DNA of 64,000 nt from Bradyrhizobium embrapense (GCF_001189235.2 NZ_LFIP02000007.1:187249-251248), one strand, 5' to 3'; numbered from the stretch's first letter, positions 18,745 through 29,006 are shown. Notes: a model not told the origin generated them from the letters alone. Numbers and translations: made by a program.

Positions 18745-20058
18745 TTATGAAGCTTTGCGTTCCGATTGGGCCGAGCATTCCAGCAGCGGTGCATCGAGGC
18801 TCGGGATTTCCGGCATCGCCTTGCCGGCGATCGCCTGAAGGTCACCAACCATGCCAACGGTAGATTCGATGACAGAGAGGATTTGCGTCTCGCGCTTGGC
18901 CCATTGGCGGCCCATGAACTTGCGCTCCTTGTCGAGATCTTCTCGCATGTCGTTGAATTTTTCAACGACAGCTTCTACCCGCTGGCGGAACCTGGTGCCG
19001 GTCAGATACCGGTACACCTGCTCCATTTTGGTTTGCTGGCCTTGCTGCACCAGGCGCGAACTGCTCAAATCAATCAGCCCCTGACGGAGCGCGATCGCGA
19101 CCGCAACAGCACAGCGGGGATGAGCAACCCATATTCCGTCGATCAGATCGAAAAATTCGACGTGCTTCGGCAGCGCCTGTGAAATGATGAGAGCCACATC
19201 TGCGCCACACCGCCTTTGGTCGTCGCGCAGTTTCCCGAGCCAGCCGTCGCTCCATGCCTTCGTACGCTTGGTTTCCCAAAGGATGAGGCCCGCAGGATGA
19301 CCGATTGAACCGTTGACCTGCTGGACCACGTCCGCACCCAGCTCTCCCTTGCCGATCGGCTCGATTGTATCAGTGGGAAAACGGCTGCGAAGCAGCTCTT
19401 CGAGCTCGAGCTCAAGCACTTCGCCCTGAGATTGCTGCGAGCCCTGCTCAGCCTTGCGCTTCAACTCTTCGATCGTCCGCGCCATGGATTCGATCGTTTG
19501 ATCCTTCTCGAGCACTCGAAAGCGGGCGGCTTCGTCCGCTTCATGCCTGGCTTTGGCCCGGATATCCGCGATTGAGGCCTGCACGCGCTTTTCGATGGTC
19601 AGATCGAGTTCACGTTTCTCTTCGTCAAGGGCACGTTGCCTGCGGATCAGTTCGGCCTGCGCCTGCTGCGCCTCAGCAAGTTTGGCATTGTTGGCCTCCA
19701 GGCTTTGACGAAGCTCGGCCGCTTCGGCAGCTTTTGCCAGCAGCTCGGCCGCCGCGGCCTGCCGAGCCTTCTTCGCTTCCATGGCGACGAGTTCGGTGCG
19801 CTCGGCCGCCAGGCGCGCGGCCACCTGATCCTCGATCTGTTCGCGTTGTCTCGCCAGTTGCTCCTGCTCATGGCGCAAGGCCTCGGCCTTGCGGGCGACC
19901 TCGGCATCCTTGTCCGCCAATTGTCGCTGAAAATGTTGGCGAGTTTCCTCGATCAGGGGAGCAGCAAGAGATTCGGTGAGGTGAATCTCATGATTGCAGT
20001 TCGGGCAATTGAGAATAGGCTGATGCGCGGCGCCCGCCGCGGGTGCTTTCAGGTTCAT
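18745..20058 (-). CDS. DUF2130 protein: coiled coil plus PD-(D/E)XK-like domain
   Basis: A 437-residue cytoplasmic protein. It has an N-terminal CPNCNHE zinc-ribbon-like start, a long coiled coil at about residues 30-200 rich in Glu, Ala, Gln and Arg, and a C-terminal domain with GKGELGADVVQQVN, then LILWETKRTKAWSDGWLGKL. The latter looks like the Asp...Glu-x-Lys core of restriction-endonuclease-like folds, as proposed for DUF2130. The start at 20058 has AGGAGG just upstream; the frame continues 19 codons further without support. Role unknown; the layout suggests a nucleic-acid-acting or recombination-related protein. Confidence 0.82.
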   Translation of the reverse strand: MNLKAPAAGAAHQPILNCPNCNHEIHLTESLAAPLIEETRQHFQRQLADKDAEVARKAEALRHEQEQLARQREQIEDQVAARLAAERTELVAMEAKKARQAAAAELLAKAAEAAELRQSLEANNAKLAEAQQAQAELIRRQRALDEEKRELDLTIEKRVQASIADIRAKARHEADEAARFRVLEKDQTIESMARTIEELKRKAEQGSQQSQGEVLELELEELLRSRFPTDTIEPIGKGELGADVVQQVNGSIGHPAGLILWETKRTKAWSDGWLGKLRDDQRRCGADVALIISQALPKHVEFFDLIDGIWVAHPRCAVAVAIALRQGLIDLSSSRLVQQGQQTKMEQVYRYLTGTRFRQRVEAVVEKFNDMREDLDKERKFMGRQWAKRETQILSVIESTVGMVGDLQAIAGKAMPEIPSLDAPLLECSAQSERKAS

Positions 20059-20534
20059 GAGCCCTCCTGGCCAATTGGCCCTGTGCTGCCGGCCCAGCGT
20101 GGCGCGGACTACCAACCGGATTTAGCGTGATTTCCTGACTCGATCGAACGCCTGGGGCATCCACATCAGCTTTTCCACCGAAAACACCTTGAAAGGTTGA
20201 GGTCGACTGGTTCGCCGCCGGCAACGTACAAAAGCCCCTGCGTTGGAGAATGCAGACAATGTGCGCTCCGATGAATGATTGTTCCTGCGCACAATGATTG
20301 GGCGGATCGAGCTCGGGCGGCCGAGCTCATGTGAGCCATTTGTTCTCTTACCGGGTGCAAATGATGGCTGGCGCCTGACTTTCTCACCGCTCCCAGTTCG
20401 CAGGCTGTCCTGGCAGCTACATCAAAGAAGGGTCTCGAGCTTCAGGAATCAGGGCAGTGTTTTTTGACTTAAAGCAAAGACAGAGCAGAGGATATCCGTC
20501 AGCCTGATAGCGTATCAGCGCGGAAAGGTAAGCG
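20059..20534. other. Divergent spacer between the DUF2130 gene and hemN
   Basis: No gene is supported in this 476-nt spacer. It contains the FixK-like box of hemN at 20464-20477. Confidence 0.5.
20464..20477 (+). promoter_or_regulatory. FixK/FNR-like box upstream of hemN
   Basis: TTGACTTAAAGCAA matches the FixK/FNR dyad TTGAC-N4-GTCAA with a mismatched right half (AGCAA). It lies 57 nt before the hemN start. hemN genes of Bradyrhizobium are known FixK2 targets under low oxygen, so low-oxygen induction is likely. Confidence 0.6.
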
Positions 20535-21869
20535 TTGCAGACCTCACTCTTGAACAAGTATTGCGATGCTCGCCTGCCCTGGTACACCATCTACCCAACG
20601 GTAGCGGATTTCTCTGCTGCGGTCGGCGCCACGACCTGTGAGGCGTGGTTGCGGCGGCTGCCGCCAGACGAATCCGTATCGGTCTACCTTCACGTTCCGT
20701 TCTGCCGGTCGATCTGCTGGTATTGCGGCTTCCCAACAAGCCTCACTCACAGCGAGCGGTCGATTCGCAATTACCTGCTGACGGTACGTGAGGAAATTCG
20801 TCTGGTCACAGAGCAAACGCCTCACGGTCTTCCAATGAGCGACCTGCATTTTGGCGGCGGCACGCCGACTACCATCCCACCGGCCGATTTCTTGGCTCTG
20901 ATGGAGCTTTTGCGCCGCTGCTTCGCGTTCAGCAAATCGACCGCGCTCGCCGTCGAGATCGACCCACGCACGTTCACGGCCGAGATGGCGGAAACCTTGG
21001 GAGTAGCGGGCGTCAGCCGCGCGAGCATCGGCGTACAAAGCTTCGATCCCGTAGTTCAAAGGGCGGTCAACCGTCTCCAAAGCGAAGCGCAGGTCGCTTT
21101 TGTCGTCGAACGCCTTCGCCAGCATGAAATAAGCCGTATTAATTTCGACCTGCTCTTCGGATTGCCGCATCAGACCGTGCAATCCTGCGTGAACTCAGCG
21201 CAGACGGCTTTGACTATGCGGCCCGACCGCCTTGCGGTGTTCGGCTATGCCCATGTTCCCTCTTACATGAAACGTCAGCGCCAGATCGACGAGGCGGCGC
21301 TGCCCGACAATGTTGCGCGCGCCGAGCAAGCTGCAGCCATGGCAGATACGCTGGTCTCCGCCGGATATCGCCAAATCGGGCTCGACCATTTCGCCCTCCC
21401 GGACGACGAACTCGCGCACGCGCAGAAAACCGGCCGGCTGCGCCGCAACTCGCTGGGCTATTCGGCCGATACGTGTAAAACGGTGATCGGCCTTGGTCCG
21501 TCAGCCATCGGCCGTCTGCGTGACGGTTACGTCCAGAACGAGACGGCAACAAGTTCCTATTGCCGGCAGATTAGTACTGGCCATCTGGCAACCTTAAAGG
21601 GCCACTGCCTCACCGCCGAAGATCGCCTTCGGGCCGAAATCATCGAGCGGCTGATGTGCGACTTGCAGGCCGATGTGGCGGCAATCTGCGTCGCCCACGG
21701 ATTTGATCCAATTCCTTTTCTTGATTCAGCCGACCGCCTGGAAGCGCTTGCCGAAGACGGGATACTGGACATCCAACAGGGTTTTATCCGGGTCAAGCAG
21801 AAGCACCGTTTTGTCATTCGCGCCGTTGCTGCCGCGTTCGACGCTCACCTCGACCGCATACCCTATTAA
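20535..21869 (+). CDS. hemN: Oxygen-independent coproporphyrinogen III oxidase HemN
   Basis: A radical-SAM enzyme that makes protoporphyrinogen IX from coproporphyrinogen III without oxygen, needed for heme under the micro-oxic conditions of nodules. The 444-residue protein has the HemN-specific opening KYCDARLPWYTIYPT, the radical SAM cluster CRSICWYC (Cys-x3-Cys-x2-Cys, residues about 56-63), FGGGTPTTIP and INFDLLFGLPHQT. The TTG start has AAGG 6 nt upstream. The Tyr and cysteine motifs favour true HemN over HemW. It is probably monocistronic, under the FixK-like box. The N-terminal AKYDARVPRY-type motif reads LNKYCDARLPWY here, slightly unusual. Confidence 0.92.
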   Translation: MQTSLLNKYCDARLPWYTIYPTVADFSAAVGATTCEAWLRRLPPDESVSVYLHVPFCRSICWYCGFPTSLTHSERSIRNYLLTVREEIRLVTEQTPHGLPMSDLHFGGGTPTTIPPADFLALMELLRRCFAFSKSTALAVEIDPRTFTAEMAETLGVAGVSRASIGVQSFDPVVQRAVNRLQSEAQVAFVVERLRQHEISRINFDLLFGLPHQTVQSCVNSAQTALTMRPDRLAVFGYAHVPSYMKRQRQIDEAALPDNVARAEQAAAMADTLVSAGYRQIGLDHFALPDDELAHAQKTGRLRRNSLGYSADTCKTVIGLGPSAIGRLRDGYVQNETATSSYCRQISTGHLATLKGHCLTAEDRLRAEIIERLMCDLQADVAAICVAHGFDPIPFLDSADRLEALAEDGILDIQQGFIRVKQKHRFVIRAVAAAFDAHLDRIPY

Positions 21870-22466
21870 CAAGCTACGTATGTGAGCAGATCCACAATAT
21901 CAACGCGAATGGCCAAGGAGCAATCGGCGGAGCGCCTGTGGCAGCCAGGCGAGATAGTCATTATGAGGCGTAGCAATCAATTCCAAACTGAGGCCGCAAA
22001 CTCGAGTCGCCCCCTTGTCGGGACGACCTCAAGCGACGAGTATGATATTCTTCCTAGAGAAATAGTCCTGTTGTGGAGCTTGACGGCTTCTGTTTAGGCC
22101 TACTGGAAGCGGCACCCGAGTTGACGAGAGACGCAGATTGCGCGGTTCTGCGGAGCGCTTCAGTAGTACATCGGCCTCATCTTGTGCGGCTCTCGAAGGG
22201 GCATCGGAGCGCGATCACCATCACTTCAGACAGTGCGTCAACGGCAATGATCTGACTACAAACACTTGTCCCGCGGATTTGCCGTTCAGGACCGCTATGC
22301 GAGACGCACTCTGCCCACCTGGCAATAATACCTCAAGGAAGCGAACCCTGGCCTCCGGAAAGCCCGGCGCCGTCGCGGCCCTTAGGTCTGCAAGCTGCAT
22401 CGCAAATGCGGGTGCAAACCGTGGGCACGGTTGGGGTTATGGCCAAGCCTGTAGCCGATCGAGACA
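21870..22466. other. Spacer downstream of hemN
   Basis: Short frames only (a 71-codon plus-strand frame at 21882 has no ribosome-binding site or recognised pattern). Nothing supported. Confidence 0.4.
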
Positions 22467-22985
22467 TCAAGGTGCGCTTGCCGTAGGTGCTGCGATCACT
22501 GGCGCGCCCCCAACGGAAACAGGTCCTTGTGGTGTGGATTGCCCAAGGCGTTTCTTGGCTCGGCTCGAAGCAGCTTGGGCCGATGGTTGGGCAGAAATGG
22601 AGGGCGTAGAGGCGCCAGGCATTGAATTCCGCAGCGACTCGATCTGCGCAGTCAGCACGCTGATCTGGTCCAGGATCCCTTTGAGGTCATTCCGCGCGGC
22701 ATCGACCCTGCGGTTCAGTTCTGCGATCTCATCGCTAGCCTTCAGCTGTGCCCACTTTACCTCGGACAAGGAAGCTTTGTCATCCAGTGACGACCTCATG
22801 ATTGAAGTGACTTGGTGAGCTTCCGGCGTCACGACAAACTCCCCGAGGTCAGCCCAAAACCAGGCGACAGCAGCACTGGAACCGACGAGGACAAGGAGAA
22901 GCACCAAAACCCGGACAATGCGTCGAGACCGCCCTCGCAACAGCGGTTGCAAATCCGAAGCGACCGCATCGTCAATCATCAACAT
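22467..22985 (-). CDS. Single-span membrane protein with coiled coil (hypothetical)
   Basis: A 172-residue protein starting MLMIDDAVASDLQPLLRGRS with a GAGG ribosome-binding site. It has one transmembrane segment at about residues 25-48 (VRVLVLLLVLVGSSAAVAWF), then a helical coiled coil (EIAELNRRVDAARNDLKGIL, then SVLTAQIESLRNSM) and a low-complexity Ala/Pro/Ser tail. The topology suggests a cytoplasmic N-terminus and periplasmic coiled coil. The frame is open 54 codons further upstream, but that part is Arg-rich and unlikely to be translated. Function unknown. Confidence 0.7.
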   Translation of the reverse strand: MLMIDDAVASDLQPLLRGRSRRIVRVLVLLLVLVGSSAAVAWFWADLGEFVVTPEAHQVTSIMRSSLDDKASLSEVKWAQLKASDEIAELNRRVDAARNDLKGILDQISVLTAQIESLRNSMPGASTPSISAQPSAQAASSRAKKRLGQSTPQGPVSVGGAPVIAAPTASAP

Positions 22986-24038
22986 CGCCCCTCGTCCAGC
23001 ATCCTTCTTTCGGCCGGCTCGCTTCGTCGATCCGAGCGCTTGCGGTGTCCGCGCGCTCCAGCGATCTCGACTGCCGATAATGTCATACTTCGCGGACCTC
23101 CTCGTCCGCTCGCCCGTCTGCTCCCTGCGAGGCGCCCGTGTGCCCACCGAGTGGCCTTGTGCCGGGCTCCTGTATCATAGCGCTGGCGGCGAACATCGGT
23201 CCTCGTCTTCGCCGCCGATCGTGCAGTATTTTGCCCTCATCCATAACAACCCTTCTGATTTCCCTTTCTTGGTGCCTGCCGAATGCAAACAGCAACTCGT
23301 TTCCGAAAGCGTGTTTGACTAGAGCCGCCTGACGCGCAGCTTTACTCAAGACGGGCCGCTTAAGAGCGACGGCTGAGCCGCAATCCCTCATTCGGAGGGC
23401 AGTTATTGCGCATGATCAACTACCAATCTCAGCAGGTTGATCGAGATCACGGGCACATGCCAAGCGGGACCAACGAAGGTCGCGCAAGTGAAGGACCCGC
23501 AATGCAAGACAGATTTGGACGCCCCAACTATTTCAATGGAGCTGTTGCGCGCCCGCCGCCACCAAAGTGGTTCGAAGGTTGTTTCGTCCATTCACTTGGG
23601 ACGTCCATGACGGGCGTCGTCGTGCGATCTGCGAGCGCATACATTCCAGGGACGGCGAGTTCCATATCCTGTCGATTGTCTGGCCCAACGACATCACAAA
23701 ACGCCATGAGCCATGCCTCGAGGCTCACGAGATTTGCTTGCTGGCGCCTGCCACATCGTCAGTCAAAGGGTTCTTCCAGCAAGGTCCCCCCAACGCCAGC
23801 CCAATCTGTCGCATGGCGAGCAGCGAGGCTGTTGTCAGAAGGTGAGACCGAGGGTCTCAGCCTTTCGCCACACCAAAACGCGCTGCTCTTTTGCGGTGCC
23901 CCGGCCTGATGCGCAAGTCAATCGCGGAGCAGCTCATCTGCTCCCTCCTCGGGAACGAGAATGTTGAGATGCCACTCTCGGCCAATCAGGCCGGCGTTCT
24001 TTCCAATCATGACTGGCTGACACGGATCTGAAGAGCGC
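22986..24038. other. Gene-poor region
   Basis: About 1 kb without a supported gene. Plus-strand frames at 23138-23909 are low-complexity and lack ribosome-binding sites. Confidence 0.4.
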
Positions 24039-25619
24039 ATGCGTGATTGGTTTCTTGCGGCGACATCGTTTCTAACGTCTTCGGCCGCCTTGGCATCTGC
24101 TTTCCCGTTTCGGCCAACCGGCAAACGATATATCGCAGTTTCGCTGGCGGCTTGCCTGTTCGGCAACTCCGCGTTGGCGCAAACCGGTGACGAGTTCGAT
24201 TCCGGAAACGACACTGTGGATCAGGCCAGCAAAATAAAACGAGCTTCCAGTCCGGCGACAAAGTCGCGGACCGGTGTGATACGTCAAGTCGTCCAGCCTC
24301 GGCATCCACGGTCAGCTGTACGTGCCGACATGCCTGCCGAAAGGCGCAACAATGTGGATAGATCTGCTCATACGCGAACGCAAAAACCAATCGGCCCCTT
24401 CGCCAGGTACGACAATCTACGTGAAAAAGGACTGTGGCTCGCGATACCTGGTCCTGCAGATACGATTGATCAGGAGAATGGCGGCGTTAGATCCGCGCTG
24501 GCTGATGTCGGCATTGGTTATATCGGCTGGACACATAACACGTTTGTAGACAATCAGCTGCCAAATGCAGCGAGAAGCCCAATCGCAAACCAGCTTTACA
24601 TGGGGCAGAACCCGACCTTCGCTTCGGCGAACTTCTTGATCGTCACGTACGATCTCACCCGGTTTGGCATTCCCGATGGCCAGATTGTCGTCGGAGCCGA
24701 GCAGCAATACTGGACGTGGGATCGCCCGGGGCCTGACAGAGTGGGGCTCAACACGCTCGCCTATTACCAGACTTTTCTCGGCAGGAAGCTCGAACTCAAA
24801 TTTGGTTACCTGAGAAACCAGAATGAGTTTACCGGCACATTGTTCGGAGGGATGACCGGATCGAACATGTTCGCCTTGATCCAGGCAGGGGTGAGTACCA
24901 ATGCTACGCCCACGCCGGCGGTCAACCTGAAGTACAATTTTGACGATCGTTTCTACAACAAGATTTCAGTGCAGCGTTCGATCAGCCCGGACGGTCCCTA
25001 TGCCGAGATAAGACAGAATCCCGCAGGCGTGGACTGGAGCACGGCCAATGCGGGCACGCTTCTCATCGATGAAATCGGCTACAGGAGCAAGGCCGCTCCT
25101 GGATCGCCCGACACATGGCTGCGGGCCGGCGCTGGTTTCAACACCAGCCGCTACAAGAATTTGGCGGACCCGAATCAACAGCGAGTGAGCGGCAACAATT
25201 TCCATTACATCGCTGCGGACCGGCAATTCTGGCAAGCTGATGCCGTCAGGTCGCCGTCTCGCGGACTCTATGGCGGATTCTCTATCATGGGAGCTCCGCC
25301 TGACCTCAACAGAATCAGCCAGTATTACGAGCTTCGTCTTTATACGAAAGGGCCGTTTGATTGTCGCCCCCAGGATCTGATTGCTCTTGTCGCCAGCAAC
25401 ACGACCTGGAGCAAATTCGCCGTGGATGCGGCCTTGGCTAAAGGTCAGCTTGCGCATCGCGATACCCTAGCGATCACGGGCACATATACTGCTCATCTCG
25501 CTCCGGGTATCTATGCGAGCGCAGGACTGTCATACATCCACAACCCGACAAGCGTCACGCATACGCTTCAGACGGAGCACGCCCTCAATCTGCTGCTGTC
25601 TACGCTGGTATTCTTCTGA
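24039..25619 (+). CDS. OprB-like carbohydrate porin
   Basis: A 526-residue outer-membrane protein. A signal-like segment (RYIAVSLAACLFGNSALAQT) lies at residues about 30-49, so either the leader is unusually long or the true start is further in; no better start codon is obvious. The mature part has OprB features: WLAIPGPADTIDQENGGVR, RFGIPDGQIVVGAEQQYWTW, many aromatic strands and a C-terminal Phe-Phe (LLSTLVFF) expected of barrel proteins. It would let sugars or other small solutes across the outer membrane. A neighbouring effector/pectinase cluster hints at plant-derived substrates, but this is inference. Confidence 0.78.
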   Translation: MRDWFLAATSFLTSSAALASAFPFRPTGKRYIAVSLAACLFGNSALAQTGDEFDSGNDTVDQASKIKRASSPATKSRTGVIRQVVQPRHPRSAVRADMPAERRNNVDRSAHTRTQKPIGPFARYDNLREKGLWLAIPGPADTIDQENGGVRSALADVGIGYIGWTHNTFVDNQLPNAARSPIANQLYMGQNPTFASANFLIVTYDLTRFGIPDGQIVVGAEQQYWTWDRPGPDRVGLNTLAYYQTFLGRKLELKFGYLRNQNEFTGTLFGGMTGSNMFALIQAGVSTNATPTPAVNLKYNFDDRFYNKISVQRSISPDGPYAEIRQNPAGVDWSTANAGTLLIDEIGYRSKAAPGSPDTWLRAGAGFNTSRYKNLADPNQQRVSGNNFHYIAADRQFWQADAVRSPSRGLYGGFSIMGAPPDLNRISQYYELRLYTKGPFDCRPQDLIALVASNTTWSKFAVDAALAKGQLAHRDTLAITGTYTAHLAPGIYASAGLSYIHNPTSVTHTLQTEHALNLLLSTLVFF

Positions 25620-25703
25620 TTATGGCAAGCGTCGTTCTGCTGTCACCTTCGCGCGGCTCAAGCTGCCCTCCACCGCATTGAACGGTTCTCTTTTCCGGGA
25701 TTC

Positions 25704-26591
25704 TCAGCTTTCGTTGGCAAAGCACCTTGAAAAGCCATGGACGAGCGTTGTAATGCCACGGAGCAATGACAAATCTGTCGGCCGCTTGGGACTTACAGTT
25801 CGAGGCCGCGCTCTGCGAGCACTTTGGAGTGTGCTCGGAAGTGGATCAGGCAGGTTGGCCAATTGATTGCTGCTCACATTGAGTTCAATGAGCCGCGACG
25901 GGAGGGACTCGGGCAGATCGGTCAACTGATTGCGACCGAGCGCGAGCGAGGTGAGCCCGCTCGGGAGAGTGTCCGGCAGGCTGGTTAGCTGGTTGTCGTT
26001 CGCATTCAGGATCTCGAGCCCAACCGGAAGATTTACCGGCAGGCTGGACAATCTATTGTCAGCGACTTCCAGCTCAGAGAGGGTCGCCGGAAGACCATCC
26101 GGCAAACTGGTCAAGCGATTATGGCTGATGAGAAGACGCTGGAGACCGGGCGTCAACATAGCGGGCAGGCTGCTTAGCTCGTTGTGCCGGGCGCGCAGTT
26201 CCAGCAACCTTGGCGGAAGGGCGCTGGGCAGAGTGGTCAGCGAGAGCCACGATAAGTCGAGCAAGCGTGAGCCTGTGTTCTCCGTATTCCTGATTCGTGT
26301 GCGCCCCTGCCGCCGATTCTCGGCTTCGCCCTGCCCCTCGTCAACAACCCAATTGTCCAGCATCTGCGCGCGCGCGGAAGCCGCGGTCCGATAGCCCGTC
26401 ACGGTTTCGACCAAATTCGCCACGGCGCGGTTGAAGCCGCCGAGGTAGCTTTCCTGGTCCGCCCCTTCGGAAAGCCCCGAGGAAGGACCTGCACTCCACT
26501 GTGCCTGCCCCGCGTCCCTCAATTTCTCCATTCCAGAATCAAGAATACTCTCAAGATTGCGAAACAGGCGGTTGCACAGCGCGAATGTCAC
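25704..26591 (-). pseudogene. Truncated LRR-type effector (NopM-like, no NEL domain)
   Basis: A 295-codon frame with about eight 20-residue leucine-rich repeats of the IpaH/NopM kind (LPDGLPATLSELEVADNRLS, then SLPVNLPVGLEILNANDNQL). The N-terminal part (residues 1-110) resembles the variable head of NopM. After LPDPLPSTLQ the sequence leaves the LRR pattern and ends in unrelated residues, so the catalytic NEL domain is missing. A tts box lies at 26755-26782. An ATG at 26701 is 81 nt from that box, like intact effector genes here, but leads only to MTAKLAAVSIDLPR and a stop in another frame, implying 5' damage as well. Read as an effector fossil. Confidence 0.75.
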
Positions 26592-26754
26592 TCGATCACC
26601 GCTATACGTGCGCTGCGTCCCCGTCCGACTTAAGTAGGCACGGGTTCGTACAAGCCCTAGCGCGGCAAATCGATCGATACGGCTGCGAGTTTTGCGGTCA
26701 TTTGGTTGACCAGATAAGTCCGGCAGGACTTTTTTGCGGGCAACGTTTTCCCGT

Positions 26755-26782
26755 GAGCAGGCTTACCTGTCGATTAGCTGAC
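26755..26782 (-). promoter_or_regulatory. tts box (TtsI site) of the truncated LRR effector
   Basis: On the minus strand GTCAGCTAATCGACAGGTAA, followed by GCCTG, matches the tts-box pattern GTCAGCTTNTCGAAAGCTAA with several changes. It faces the LRR gene. Confidence 0.7.
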
Positions 26783-27102
26783 GAGTATCGCTGCAACCCT
26801 CAGGGTCGCTCGTTTGCCACGGGGTGAGCAAAGCAATCCAGCTTACGGGTGAACCGCTCGAGCTTCGCAATGACCAGTTCGGCAGCACTGCCTAGGCATC
26901 TGAGAATGTCGGGCGTGAACTCGGCGCTTCGGACCGCCTGCCGTCCTTCATTTCTCGCTACTCGACCGAAACGGCTCTGCTGGTCGTCGTTGCGCTCTAT
27001 AGCGAAGCCGCTACCGCCTTGCCTATCCGCCAACGTTCCAATCGTTGTAGCGACGATGGTGCGGCAGCTGCGTTGCCATCGTTGTCAGCGTCGACAGGCT
27101 AT

Positions 27103-27130
27103 GTCAGCTTATCGAAAGCTAAATGCCCTA
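27103..27130 (+). promoter_or_regulatory. tts box (TtsI site) of the NEL ligase gene
   Basis: GTCAGCTTATCGAAAGCTAA begins 83 nt before the ATG at 27186. It matches the TtsI-binding consensus of rhizobial type III effector genes. Confidence 0.88.
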
Positions 27131-27185
27131 GGCTCTCAAATGCGTAGTCGTGGACTGAGTCTGCTCAGTCTTTAGGGGGAGTAGG

Positions 27186-29006
27186 ATGGATCCTTTTGAG
27201 GCAGGACAGGTTCAACGCCACGGCGGCATGCCTTCCGCATCTTCCGAACAAGAGGGCCAGCAAAACGAGACCGCGGCGCAGTGGCGGGGAATAGCGGCGG
27301 GCTACGCAGCTGCAGATTCAGATCATGCGGAGGCTAACGAGGATCAGGCGCTTGAGAATTGGGCTGCTGAACCTGAGGTGGGACCGCTTGAGGATCGCGA
27401 AGAAGCGGTCAGGCGAGTGAATGCTCGGGGTGAGGCCCCCACACTGGATCTCGAATCGCTTTTCCTGACTGGTTTGCCCAGGCTTCCGGATGATATCGTC
27501 GTGCTCGATATTCCCTTCAACCGGCTTACGGGTCTGCCCGATGACCTCCCTGCTTCGCTCCGGCGTCTCAACGTCAGTGCCAATCAACTGACCAGCCTCC
27601 CTGCGCTTCCAACCGAGCTCACAGGGCTCGACGCGAGCTCTAACCGGCTGACAAGCCTGCCTGAGGTGCTACCTGCTGCGCTGCAGTTTCTCGACGGCAG
27701 CTACAATCAATTGACAAACCTGCCCGAACTCCTCCCTGCGCCGCTGGGATTTCTCGACATCGGCCACAATCAGCTGACGAGCCTACCGGAGGTCCTTCCA
27801 GCTTTGCTCCATTTTCTCGATGTCAGCGACAACCGATTGACGGGTCTGCCGGAGGCCCTCCCTGCTACGCTCCGATTTCTCGACGCCAGCGACAACCAGT
27901 TGACGAGTCTGCCCGAGGATCTGCTGACGCGATTGGGCGCTGATGCCAGTATCGTTCTGATTGACAATCCCCTTCCTGAGCAAGTGCTGACGAATTTAGA
28001 TACAATTTTGGGCGCTGATGATTACGGCGGTCCGACCGTCCAGCTTTCGCGCGAGGACGTAAGTGAACTGTCCGGAACAGACGACGAGCAGGTCGAAGCT
28101 CTCACTGAAACAGTCGCGGGCTGGCTCAGGGGCAATCCGAAGGAGGGCGACAATGAGGTGCTGGCGGCCTGGCAGACTTTTGAAGAAGAGCCGGGCGCCC
28201 GGGAATATGCGCTTTTCCTCGACAAGCTGCGAGGATCCGTCAACTCTGACAATGACGAATTCCGCCAGTCGGTCGCCAATGATCTGCGGCAGGCGGCGTT
28301 AAACCCGCAATTGTGCAAGCGCTATTTTCAACTGGCCCTGGACGCCAACCAGAGCTGCGAGGATCGCAGAACTTTGACCTGGAACGGCATGCAGACCGCA
28401 CGCCTCATCGCTGACGTCGAGAACGGCGCCTATAACAACAAGGCCCGGCTTCCCGATCTCATCGATCTGGGGCGGGTCATGTTCCGCCTGGACGCGCTGG
28501 AGAAAATTGCGCGCGAGAAGGTTCGCTCGCTAAGCTCGGGCAACAACGCCGAAGGCATCGACGCCATTGAGGTTTTTCTTGCTTACCAAAATAAACTCCG
28601 CGAGCGGCTGGGATTGCAACACGTCGCGCCGGACATGCGCTTCTTTGAAGTCTCCGGCGTCACCGACGCTGACGTTGATAGCGCAGAGACATCCGTGCGG
28701 GACAAGGAGGCGGCGGAATTCGCCGACTATTTGGCGGTGGACTGGCAACCTTGGGACGACGTTGTGCGTCACATCGCACCCAAAGACCATGCCACGGCGC
28801 ACGACGAGCTCATTGCTGCAATGGGGACGGAGTTCGCCAGCCGGCTGCAGCAACAGCTCACCGCCAAAGGTTTGATCGGGGTCGGATCGGACCTTGTCGA
28901 GGACGCGAAGGTAGAGTTGGGTGCCGCGGTTCGCAAGGAAATTGCCCGCGAGATCAAGGGCGCCCTGAGAGACAAGGTGCTCAACGACCACGGCCTGAAG
29001 CTGTGA
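27186..29006 (+). CDS. nopM: NopM-type NEL-domain E3 ubiquitin ligase, type III effector
   Basis: This secreted effector of the IpaH/NopM family acts inside host cells as an E3 ubiquitin ligase. The 606 residues show an N-terminal secretion region (MDPFEAGQVQRHGG), an LRR domain at about residues 90-265 (repeats such as LTSLPEVLPALLHFLDVSDN) and the NEL domain to the end. The catalytic Cys is Cys391 in ANQSCEDRRTLTWNGMQTAR, with the Cys-x-Asp motif. The C-terminal EIAREIKGALRDKVLNDHGL is typical. GGGGAG precedes the ATG and a tts box lies 83 nt upstream. It appears intact. A longer paralogue is at 48958-51327 and a truncated one is divergent at 25704. Confidence 0.92.
   Translation: MDPFEAGQVQRHGGMPSASSEQEGQQNETAAQWRGIAAGYAAADSDHAEANEDQALENWAAEPEVGPLEDREEAVRRVNARGEAPTLDLESLFLTGLPRLPDDIVVLDIPFNRLTGLPDDLPASLRRLNVSANQLTSLPALPTELTGLDASSNRLTSLPEVLPAALQFLDGSYNQLTNLPELLPAPLGFLDIGHNQLTSLPEVLPALLHFLDVSDNRLTGLPEALPATLRFLDASDNQLTSLPEDLLTRLGADASIVLIDNPLPEQVLTNLDTILGADDYGGPTVQLSREDVSELSGTDDEQVEALTETVAGWLRGNPKEGDNEVLAAWQTFEEEPGAREYALFLDKLRGSVNSDNDEFRQSVANDLRQAALNPQLCKRYFQLALDANQSCEDRRTLTWNGMQTARLIADVENGAYNNKARLPDLIDLGRVMFRLDALEKIAREKVRSLSSGNNAEGIDAIEVFLAYQNKLRERLGLQHVAPDMRFFEVSGVTDADVDSAETSVRDKEAAEFADYLAVDWQPWDDVVRHIAPKDHATAHDELIAAMGTEFASRLQQQLTAKGLIGVGSDLVEDAKVELGAAVRKEIAREIKGALRDKVLNDHGLKL

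Larger units (their letters stand above)
26592..27185. other. Divergent effector promoter region
   Basis: This spacer between the truncated LRR gene and the NEL ligase gene carries two tts boxes facing opposite ways (26755-26782 minus, 27103-27130 plus). No gene is supported within it. Confidence 0.6.

Noticed and set aside
19365..19979. 204-codon plus-strand frame
   Set aside because: Antisense shadow of the GC-rich coiled-coil part of the DUF2130 gene.
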